In this document: positions 1 to 6,482 of the stretch, in pieces
Numbering within the stretch: position 1 is the stretch's first letter
Layout of the letters: each line of letters starts with the position of its first letter
NCBI GenBank assembly: GCA_021820785.1
Contig: JAKADE010000092.1
Coordinates: 1-8,688, forward strand
Reading direction: 5' to 3'
DNA length: 8,688 nt
Origin: Pseudomonadota bacterium
Lineage (GTDB): Bacteria; Pseudomonadota; Gammaproteobacteria; Steroidobacterales; Steroidobacteraceae
Translations under genes and position numbers: made by a program
The notes under the pieces: generated by a model
The model's input: only the letters and a program-made list of their open reading frames with translations
What the model was told of the DNA's origin: nothing
Database searches by the model: none

Positions 1-258
1 GGCCAGTTGCGCCTGCAGGGCCTCCGCGGACTCCCCGAGCAGTTCGGCGTAGCGCCCGAGGTAGCTCTTGACGTAGATCGGTGCGCCGAGCCGTTCGAAT
101 TGCTCATCCTCGAGCGCTTCGAGCACATCGGCGGACACGTGCATGCGGTGCGCGGCCTGCGCCAGGCTCATCCCGGAGCGTTCCCGCGCGGCGCGCAGTC
201 GCGCGCCGATGCCGCTGCCGCCCTCGCGGCGCGGCTCGCCGCCTGGTGCTTCGGCCAT
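1..258 (-). CDS. rodZ: RodZ, N-terminal fragment (helix-turn-helix cytoskeletal protein), runs off window
   Basis: The visible 86 codons start at the ATG at 258 and remain open to the window edge, so the gene is partial (5' end only). The family is a bitopic inner-membrane protein that links the MreB cytoskeleton to the cell-wall elongation machinery. A cytoplasmic helix-turn-helix domain contacts MreB, followed by a membrane helix and a periplasmic domain. Here one sees a short basic/glycine-rich lead (residues 1-17), then the HTH_25-type domain: GARLRAARERSGMSLAQAA (18-36), then VSADVLEALEDEQFERL (41-57) and the family-typical GAPIYVKSYLGRYAELLG (58-75). The membrane and periplasmic parts lie outside the window. 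The start is 5 bases after the pilF stop, with no convincing Shine-Dalgarno, suggesting translational coupling. The pilF-rodZ order is the usual gammaproteobacterial one. The call is secure from the signature and synteny, although plain HTH regulators share the first half of the domain. Confidence 0.88.
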   Translation of the reverse strand, partial: MAEAPGGEPRREGGSGIGARLRAARERSGMSLAQAAHRMHVSADVLEALEDEQFERLGAPIYVKSYLGRYAELLGESAEALQAQLA

Positions 259-263
259 GGTGA

Positions 264-1033
264 TCAGCCCGGGTTCTGTCCAAGAGCGGCCAGTGCATGC
301 GCCTCGGCCGAGTTCGGAAAATCCAGCTGCAGACGGCGGGCGTAGAGCTGCGCACCGAGTGCGTCACCCTGTGCGCGCGCGACCTTCACCGCCAGCAGCA
401 GCATGTCCGGCGTTTCGCTGTTGGCCGCCAGAAACTGTTTGATGAGCGCGTGCGCCTGGGGATAGCGGCCGCGCCTGTACTCGAGATCGGCGAGCTGCCA
501 GGCGGCCTGCTCGAAGCCCGGACTGACCGCAAGGGCCGCACGGAACATCTTGGCGGCCTGCTGGTAGTGGTGCGCAACGCGCAGACACACCCCGGCGTTG
601 TTGTAGGCGTCCGCCGGCGTCAGGTAGAGAGGATTGCGGGCCGCATCGAGGAAATACCGGACCCCCGCCTCGGTGCGCCCGGCGTTGCACAGGTAGACCG
701 CATAGTCGTTCTCGTAGTCCGGGTTGTGCGGCGCCAGCGCGAGCGCGGCACGGAACTCGCGGTCGGCCTGCGCCGGCTCGCCGAGACGCTCGAACAGCAG
801 TGCCCGGGCGCTGTGCACATTCGGATCGTTCGGATTCTCGCGCAGCGCCCGATCGAGCTTGCGCTTGGCGATGGCGAGCTGCCCGCGCTGCATGTACGCC
901 ACGCCGAGCTCGGTGTTGAACACGGCCGCCTGGTGCTGGTCGCGGACCTGCTGCGGGTTGGTGCAGCCGCCGAGCAGCGCCACGCCCAGCGCTCCGGCGA
1001 GCGCGACAGCCCAGCGCCCCCTGCGCACACCGC

Positions 1034-1037
<4 letters not shown>
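264..1037 (-). CDS. pilF: PilF/PilW, type IV pilus biogenesis TPR lipoprotein
   Basis: This is an outer-membrane lipoprotein of 257 residues that, in Pseudomonas (PilF) and Neisseria (PilW), acts as pilotin for the PilQ secretin and stabilises type IV pili. A type II signal peptide is visible: basic start (MSGVRRGR), hydrophobic stretch 9-21, lipobox LLGGC with the lipidated cysteine at 25. The rest is tetratricopeptide repeats: about 38-72 (NTELGVAYMQRGQLAIAKRK), 73-106, 107-141, 142-176 (AYNNAGVCLRVAHHYQQAAK) and 177-240, which is six or so helical pairs, as in the PilF structure. The start codon overlaps the rlmN stop in an ATGA arrangement, so translation is likely coupled, and rodZ follows after 5 bases. 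Length and position between rlmN and rodZ fit the family. Other pilus genes are not in the window, so whether the cell makes pili cannot be judged here. Confidence 0.93.
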
Positions 1038-2152
<1,115 letters not shown>

Positions 2153-2168
2153 GGCCGGCAGGGCGGCA

Positions 2169-2597
2169 TCAGCCGCGCGGATGCAGCTCCGTGCTGCTGA
2201 AGAAATAGCCGATCTCTCGCGCGGCGGTATCGGCGGCATCCGAGCCGTGCACGACGTTGCGCTCGATGCTCTCGGCGAGGTCGGCGCGGATCGTGCCCGG
2301 GGCGGCCTTCTTCGGGTCGGTGGCGCCCATGATCTCCCGGTGGCGCGCGATGGCGTTCTCGCCCTCGAGCACCTGCACCATCACCGGACCGGACGTCATG
2401 TAACGCACCAGATCCTTGAAGAAGGGCCGCTCGCGGTGCACGGCGTAGAAGCCTTCCGCTTCGCGCTCCGAGAGCTGCAGCATGCGGGCGGCGACGATGG
2501 ACAGACCGGCCGTCTCGAAGCGGCGGTACACCTCGCCGATGAGATTGCGGGCGACGCCGTCCGGCTTGACGATGGACAAAGTGCGCTCGAGCGCCAT
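2169..2597 (-). CDS. ndk: Nucleoside diphosphate kinase
   Basis: This enzyme transfers the gamma phosphate from ATP to other nucleoside diphosphates through a phosphohistidine, balancing cytoplasmic NTP and dNTP pools. The protein has 142 residues, the typical bacterial length. It starts [17 protein letters not shown] with the nucleotide-contacting lysine K11, and carries the catalytic histidine H117 in the signature NVVHGSDA (114-121). The conserved R87, R104 and N114 of the active site are present, as is the C-terminal GYFFSSTEL. The start is supported by GAAAGG on the minus strand (bases 2612-2607), 9 bases ahead of the ATG. It leads a leftward run ndk-rlmN-pilF-rodZ with almost no spacing, which is the standard gammaproteobacterial operon. 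The 202-base gap before iscA and the candidate promoter inside it suggest that this run can be transcribed on its own. Confidence 0.98.
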   Translation of the reverse strand: MALERTLSIVKPDGVARNLIGEVYRRFETAGLSIVAARMLQLSEREAEGFYAVHRERPFFKDLVRYMTSGPVMVQVLEGENAIARHREIMGATDPKKAAPGTIRADLAESIERNVVHGSDAADTAAREIGYFFSSTELHPRG

Positions 2598-2652
2598 GCG
2601 GATTGACCTTTCGGAAACTTGTGAATGCTGAACGGGTGACGGGCCCGACTGG

Positions 2653-2672
2653 CGCTCCCCGCGCGGGGAGCG
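2653..2672. repeat. 20-bp perfect GC palindrome in the ndk leader
   Basis: The two halves CGCTCCCCGC and GCGGGGAGCG are exact reverse complements, giving a self-complementary 20-mer between iscA and ndk. In RNA it would fold into a stem of about 8 pairs with a tight GCGC turn. There is no T-run after it on either strand, so a classical intrinsic terminator is not supported. It is directly followed by the word CGGCCGGCAGGC (2671-2682), which recurs in inverted orientation at 8373-8384 next to another hairpin. It may be a transcript-stabilising or attenuating hairpin, or part of a small dispersed element. Confidence 0.55.
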
Positions 2673-2698
2673 GCCGGCAGGCCGTCATCGAGCGCGAC

Positions 2699-2728
2699 AG
2701 TCTACCCGGTGATACCGGCGGGAGGCAA
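2699..2728 (-). promoter_or_regulatory. Candidate sigma-70 promoter for ndk-rlmN-pilF-rodZ
   Basis: Read on the minus strand there is TTGCCT (2728-2723) as a possible -35 box and TAGACT (2704-2699) as a possible -10 box. The spacing is 18 bases, and each box matches four of six consensus positions. Transcription would start near 2692 and give a leader of roughly 95 bases containing the 20-bp palindrome. The support is only by eye; read-through from iscA is equally possible. Confidence 0.3.
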
Positions 2729-2799
2729 TTTGGCGCCGCTACCGAAGTGGCGGATTACAAAAGATTTTTACGATATCGGCCAGCAGCCGCTGCCGCAGA

Positions 2800-3123
2800 T
2801 CAGACCGAAAAGCTCTCGCCACAGCCGCATTCGCCCCGCACGTTCGGGTTGCGGAAGCGAAACGCCTCATTCAGCCCCTGCTTGACGAAGTCCACCGTGG
2901 TCCCATCGATCAGCGGCAGACTCTGCGGATCGACGTACACCTTCACCCCGCGGTCTTCGAAGACCACGTCACCGGGCTGCTGCTCCTCGGCATAATTAAC
3001 GACGTAAGCGAAGCCCGAGCAGCCGGTCTTGCGCACCCCGAGCCGCAATCCAATGCCGTGCCCGCGGGCGGCAAGAAAGCTCTGGATACGGTGGGCGGCG
3101 GATTCGGTGAGCGAGATAGCCAT
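2800..3123 (-). CDS. iscA: IscA, A-type iron-sulfur cluster carrier
   Basis: A-type carriers bind iron or [2Fe-2S]/[4Fe-4S] clusters and pass them to client proteins in the cytoplasm. The product has 107 residues, the same length as E. coli IscA, and matches it nearly throughout: SDSAA-like start, [45 protein letters not shown] and [16 protein letters not shown]. The three ligand cysteines are present: C35, C99 and C101. The resemblance to IscA ([26 protein letters not shown]) is stronger than to ErpA or SufA. GGGAGA on the minus strand (3140-3135) lies 11 bases ahead of the start. The gene begins 30 bases after the stop of the desulfurase gene, so the two form an operon. In a canonical isc cluster a separate iscU precedes iscA and hscB-hscA-fdx follow it; here iscA is followed directly by the ndk block. 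Confidence 0.95.
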   Translation of the reverse strand: MAISLTESAAHRIQSFLAARGHGIGLRLGVRKTGCSGFAYVVNYAEEQQPGDVVFEDRGVKVYVDPQSLPLIDGTTVDFVKQGLNEAFRFRNPNVRGECGCGESFSV

Positions 3124-3153
3124 GGCGGTAACGATCTCCCGTACGCCCTCATT

Positions 3154-4638
3154 CTACACTGCTGCGCCGCGCCGCTGGCATTCGCGAAGCGCATCCTCGA
3201 GCGTAAGCAGGCGCCCGAGCTTCTCCGCGGGGATGCCCAGGGCGTCAGCCCACTCCTGCGGCCTGCCCGGCACCAGGTCCGCCACCGCCCGTCCCTGCAC
3301 CTGCTCGGCCAGCCATGCCGCCGCCGCCAGCGTGTGCGGGCAGCCGTACACGCGGTACGCCGCGTCGCACACGCGGCCCGCCTCGACTCTCAGGCGGAAG
3401 CGAATCCAGACCTCCCGGCCCGGGCCGCCCGCCTCCCCCACGAGCTGCGCCGCTGACACAGGCGGCTGCGGCTCCAGCGCCGGGGACAGGGCACGCAGCC
3501 GTGTCACTTCGCGCCGGACGGCGGCGGCGGCCGCCTCGATGTCTGCCGGCTGCGAGAACCGCCCCAGGCTGAAGCGCAACGAACTCTGGGCCAGCTCGGT
3601 ATCCCGGCCCAGGGCGCGGAGCACGTAGGAGGGCTCCGCAGAGGCCGAGTTGCACGCCGACCCGGTGGACACCGCCAGATCGGGCAGACCCGCGATCAGG
3701 CTCTCGCCCTCGACGCCTTCGATGGACACGTTGAGCAGCCCGGCCACCCGGGGCGCGCCTGCCCCGTTGAGGTGCACCCCGCCCAGGGGCTCGAGCTGCG
3801 CCCACAGCCGGTCGCGCAATGCGGCAATCCGCTGCGGTTCGTGCGCGAGCGCAGCGCGGGCCAGGGCGCAGGCCGCGCCGAAACCGATGATCTGGTGCGT
3901 CGGCAGCGTACCCGGGCGCAGGCCGCGCTCCTGCCCCCCGCCATAAAGCAACGGCTGCAGCCGGGCACGGACGCCGGCACGCACGTACAGCGCGCCGATC
4001 CCCTTCGGACCGTAGAGCTTGTGCGCGGTAAAGGACATCAGGTCAATCGGCAGCTCGCGCACCGCCATCGGAACCTTGCCGACCGCCTGCGCCGCATCCG
4101 TGTGAAAGAGAATGCCGCGTTCGCGGCATAGCGCGCCGATCGCCTCGACATCCTGGATGACGCCCGTCTCATTGTTGACCCACATCACCGAGACGAGGAC
4201 CGTGTCGGGGCGCAGTGCCGCAGCGAGCGCCTGCGGATCGATCCGCCCGGTCCGATCGGGCGCCAGCAACGTCACGGCGAACCCTTCCTTCTGCAGGCGT
4301 CTGCACGGATCCAGTCCCGCCTTGTGCTCGATGCGCGTGCTCACCAGGTGACGCCCGCGGTCGGCGGCGGCGCGCGCCGCGCCCAGCACCGCAAGGTTGT
4401 CCGACTCGGTCGCGCCGGAGGTGAATACGATCTCCTCGACCGCCGCCCCGATCAGCGCGGCGACTTCGGCACGCGCGGTCTCGATCCGCGCTGCGGCGCG
4501 CCGTCCCCAGCCGTGCAGCGAAGCCGGGTTGCCCCGGCCGCCTTCAGCCGCGAGGCACTCCGTCATGGCCGCGATGACTGCGGGATCGAGTGGGGTCGTG
4601 GCGGCGTAGTCGAGATAGATCGGTGCAGCAGTATTCAT
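3154..4638 (-). CDS. iscS: IscS-type cysteine desulfurase with fused degenerate IscU-like C-terminal domain
   Basis: This PLP enzyme removes sulfur from L-cysteine to form an enzyme persulfide for Fe-S cluster assembly and other thio-transfers. From the ATG at 4638 it has 494 residues; an upstream in-frame GTG at 4671 adds 11 residues without family likeness. Residues 6-365 are a full class V aminotransferase fold of IscS type: YLDYAATTPLDP (8-19), H105 in IEHKAG, D181 and Q184, the PLP lysine K207 in TAHKLYGPKG, and the catalytic C329 in VSTGSACNSASAEPSYVL. RFSLGRF (355-361) ends the usual enzyme. IscS is about 404 residues, so some 90-100 residues are extra. Residues 395-490 align with IscU: RVCDAAYRVYGCPHTLAAAA resembles the IscU region around its C63 (here C433), and WADALGIPAEKLGRLLTLEDAL resembles the IscU C-terminal helix. 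The other two IscU cluster cysteines are replaced (G at the C37 position, non-Cys at C106). The domain is therefore unlikely to hold a cluster in the normal way; it could be a sulfur-acceptor or docking remnant. The enzyme call is firm; the IscU call is by-eye alignment. Confidence 0.93.
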   Translation of the reverse strand: MNTAAPIYLDYAATTPLDPAVIAAMTECLAAEGGRGNPASLHGWGRRAAARIETARAEVAALIGAAVEEIVFTSGATESDNLAVLGAARAAADRGRHLVSTRIEHKAGLDPCRRLQKEGFAVTLLAPDRTGRIDPQALAAALRPDTVLVSVMWVNNETGVIQDVEAIGALCRERGILFHTDAAQAVGKVPMAVRELPIDLMSFTAHKLYGPKGIGALYVRAGVRARLQPLLYGGGQERGLRPGTLPTHQIIGFGAACALARAALAHEPQRIAALRDRLWAQLEPLGGVHLNGAGAPRVAGLLNVSIEGVEGESLIAGLPDLAVSTGSACNSASAEPSYVLRALGRDTELAQSSLRFSLGRFSQPADIEAAAAAVRREVTRLRALSPALEPQPPVSAAQLVGEAGGPGREVWIRFRLRVEAGRVCDAAYRVYGCPHTLAAAAWLAEQVQGRAVADLVPGRPQEWADALGIPAEKLGRLLTLEDALRECQRRGAAV

Positions 4639-4744
4639 AGCGATATCAAGGTGGCAGATCGGCGCGGCCACTCGATGTGCGCATGATGCACGCCGGGCCG
4701 CCGCAGGTCATTTCCCGCCCGAAGGGGTTTGCGGCGCCAGCGCG

Positions 4745-4800
4745 TCTATATATCTTGAGTATATACAAGTATATATATAGATGCATTTGAGCTATATCAG
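4745..4800. promoter_or_regulatory. AT-rich divergent promoter/operator region with inverted repeat
   Basis: In a window of about two thirds G+C, these 56 bases contain only 14 G or C. They lie between the leftward desulfurase gene and the rightward DsrE gene. The core is an inverted repeat, CTTG (4754-4757), an 8-base spacer AGTATATA, and CAAG (4766-4769), flanked on both sides by TA runs (4747-4753 and 4770-4779), so the dyad extends to about 33 bases with one offset. A second partial copy follows: TTGAGTATATACAAG (4755-4769) versus TTGAGCTATATCAG (4787-4800). Possible -10 boxes occur on both strands (TATAGA at 4776-4781 on plus; TATACT on minus), but no -35 stands out, so exact promoters cannot be assigned. 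The dyad is the right size for a dimeric regulator; no regulator gene is in the window. The remaining bases 4639-4744 and 4801-4859 show nothing recognisable beyond the ribosome site of the next gene. Confidence 0.6.
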
Positions 4801-4859
4801 GTGCGGCGCCATGATGCCCTCGTGCACCACACTCCCCACCCTCCACACAGGACACTCCC

Positions 4860-5414
4860 ATGACCTCACGCTCCGTGCTGTTCTGCTCCCTGGCCCTTGG
4901 TTTGCTCGCGGCCGGCGCCGCCACGGCTCAACCGGCCGGCTTCTGGCACTATCCGGCCATCAAAGGTTACGGCCCGGAACACGTCTGGCCGGGTGTCGTC
5001 GCACGACCGAATGCGCACACCACGTACCAGGCGCTGTTCGATCTGACGCAGGGCAAGGCACAGGCGGAAAAGATCAATCCCGGCCTGGATCACATCGCCC
5101 GCACCATCAACATTTTCGCCGCCGCCGGCGTCCCGCTGAAGCACCTGAAGTTCGCCGTCATCATCCACGGACCGGCGACGCCGATCGTGCTCGACGCGGC
5201 CGCCTATCAGGCCAAGTTCGGGCACCCCAATCCCAACCTCGCGCTGCTCGCGACGCTGCGCAAGGCCGGAGTGCGACTGATGGTCTGCGGCAATGCGCTC
5301 GGCGACATGCACCTGAACCCCTCGGAGGTTGACCCCAACGTGCACGTCGCGCTCTCGGCACTGTCAACCGTGATCATCCTGCAGAACAAAGGCTATGCGC
5401 TGGTGCGCATGTAA
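4860..5414 (+). CDS. Exported DsrE-family sulfur-transfer-like protein
   Basis: The product has 184 residues. A Sec signal peptide is clear: MTSRSV, hydrophobic 6-20, then ATAQ with likely cleavage after residue 23 or 24, so the mature protein should be periplasmic. Residues 55-184 match the DsrE/DsrF-like fold: IARTINIFAAAGVPLKHLKFAVIIHGPAT (79-107), an NPNLALLATLRKAGVRLMVCGNAL segment (124-147) and a C-terminal ALSTVIILQNKGYALVRM. The family includes cytoplasmic sulfur carriers of the Dsr and Tus pathways, where a cysteine carries a persulfide. Here the mature protein has just one cysteine, C143, in the conserved RLMVCGNAL position. AGGA (4849-4852) is 7 bases ahead of the start. It is the first gene of a plus-strand trio, 37 bases before a binding-protein gene. 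Family membership is solid; sulfur transfer and its partner are inferred from the cysteine and the DoxDA neighbour, and exported DsrE-like proteins are generally uncharacterised. Confidence 0.87.
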   Translation: MTSRSVLFCSLALGLLAAGAATAQPAGFWHYPAIKGYGPEHVWPGVVARPNAHTTYQALFDLTQGKAQAEKINPGLDHIARTINIFAAAGVPLKHLKFAVIIHGPATPIVLDAAAYQAKFGHPNPNLALLATLRKAGVRLMVCGNALGDMHLNPSEVDPNVHVALSALSTVIILQNKGYALVRM

Positions 5415-5440
5415 CGGCCGCGGTCGCCTCAAGCGGCGAC

Positions 5441-5446
5441 GGGAGA
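5441..5446 (+). promoter_or_regulatory. Ribosome binding site fixing the start of the binding-protein gene
   Basis: GGGAGA lies 5 bases before the ATG at 5452. The open frame extends upstream to an ATG at 5395, but that start would overlap the end of the DsrE gene and put an arginine-rich tail before a normal signal peptide. This site therefore supports 5452. Confidence 0.7.
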
Positions 5447-5451
5447 CTCCC

Positions 5452-6462
5452 ATGCTTGCACGACATTCCATTGCGCTCGCCGGTTGCATGCTCGCTGCGC
5501 TGCTCACCGGCCCGGCGCAGGCGGCCGGCGCCGGCCGCGCCGCGGCGCCGCCGCACTACGCCGAGCGACTGTATCCGCCCTGGTCGCAGGGTGCGAACGA
5601 TCCGGCGCTGCACCAGGGCCTGCGCTTCACCGTACCGGAAGTCGACGACATGCCGGACTTCCACGGCAGCCTCGATCGCCCGGCGCTCGTGATTTTCGTC
5701 GGCGGCAACTACTACTTCGCGATGGCGCCGCTGGTGCGGGCGTTCTCGGCACAACATCCGCGGCTGCGCGGACGGATCTTCTACGTCACGCTGCCGCCCG
5801 GCCTCCTGATCAAGGCCATGGCGAACGGCGGCACGTTCACCTCCGGCAACCTGACCTTCACCGTTGCTCCCGATGTGTATGCGGCAGGACTGAAGAAAGT
5901 TCAGGGGCAGATCGCGGCACGGCGGCTCGTGCCGCCCGCCGTCCCGTACGCGACCAACACCCTGACCATCATGGTGCCGGCCGGCAATCCGGCGCATATC
6001 ACGGGCCTCGCCGACCTCGGCGGGCCCGGCGTGCGACTCGTGATGCCGAACCCGGCCTGGGAAGGTGTGGCGCGCCAGATCCGCATGGCGCTCGAGCGCG
6101 CCGGCGGCCCGGCGCTCGCCCGCACGGTGTACGTGAGCAAAGTCGCCGACGGGCAGACGATCCTCACGCACATCCACCATCGCCAGACACCGCTGTTCCT
6201 GATGCAGGGCATCGCCGATGCCGGCGTCACATGGAAATCCGAGGCGATCTTCCAGGAGCAGATCGGACACCCGCTGAGTCACGTCGACATTGCGGCGGCC
6301 GATAACGTGACGGCGACCTACGCCGCCGCAATGGTGCGTGGTGCGCGGCATCCGCGGGCCGCACGCGCCTGGCTCGCGTTCCTGCGCTCGGACACCGCAC
6401 AGCGCATCTTCGCCCGATACGGCTTCAAACCGGCGCCGCCGAGCGCCGCGCAGCGCCGCTGA
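5452..6462 (+). CDS. Orphan periplasmic substrate-binding protein, ModA-like type 2 fold
   Basis: The protein has 336 residues, with a Sec signal peptide (hydrophobic 7-20, PAQA before likely cleavage at 24/25). Residues 78-325 have the order of a type 2 periplasmic binding protein of the molybdate/oxyanion sort: LVIFVGGNYYFAMAPLVRAFSAQHP (79-103) as the first strand and helix, NTLTIMVPAGNPAHITGLADL (169-189), RLVMPNPAWEGVARQI (195-210) and the closing ARAWLAFLRSDTAQRIFARYGFKPA (304-328). The opening GGNYYFAM replaces the usual AAASL of ModA, so the ligand may differ from molybdate. Residues 25-77 before the core are extra and proline/histidine rich, without a known domain. The mature protein has no cysteine. 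No permease or ATPase gene is nearby, so it is not an obvious transporter component; being 20 bases ahead of the doxDA-like gene, it might present substrate to that membrane protein. The ligand is unknown. Confidence 0.82.
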   Translation: MLARHSIALAGCMLAALLTGPAQAAGAGRAAAPPHYAERLYPPWSQGANDPALHQGLRFTVPEVDDMPDFHGSLDRPALVIFVGGNYYFAMAPLVRAFSAQHPRLRGRIFYVTLPPGLLIKAMANGGTFTSGNLTFTVAPDVYAAGLKKVQGQIAARRLVPPAVPYATNTLTIMVPAGNPAHITGLADLGGPGVRLVMPNPAWEGVARQIRMALERAGGPALARTVYVSKVADGQTILTHIHHRQTPLFLMQGIADAGVTWKSEAIFQEQIGHPLSHVDIAAADNVTATYAAAMVRGARHPRAARAWLAFLRSDTAQRIFARYGFKPAPPSAAQRR

Positions 6463-6482
6463 AACGGCCCCCGGAGCACCCC

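Noticed and set aside
2153..2239. Upstream in-frame start for rlmN giving 401 residues
   Set aside because: The extra 29 residues lie inside ndk coding sequence and do not resemble the RlmN N terminus; the ATG at 2152 gives normal length.
4672..4859. Possible riboswitch or small RNA in the divergent region
   Set aside because: Apart from the AT dyad I could find no conserved aptamer-like core or strong stem followed by a T-run, so no RNA is called.
5481..5490. Possible lipobox LAGC (residues 9-12) in the binding protein
   Set aside because: The hydrophobic stretch continues past the cysteine and ends in a good signal peptidase I site (PAQA); a lipobox after only eight residues would be too early.
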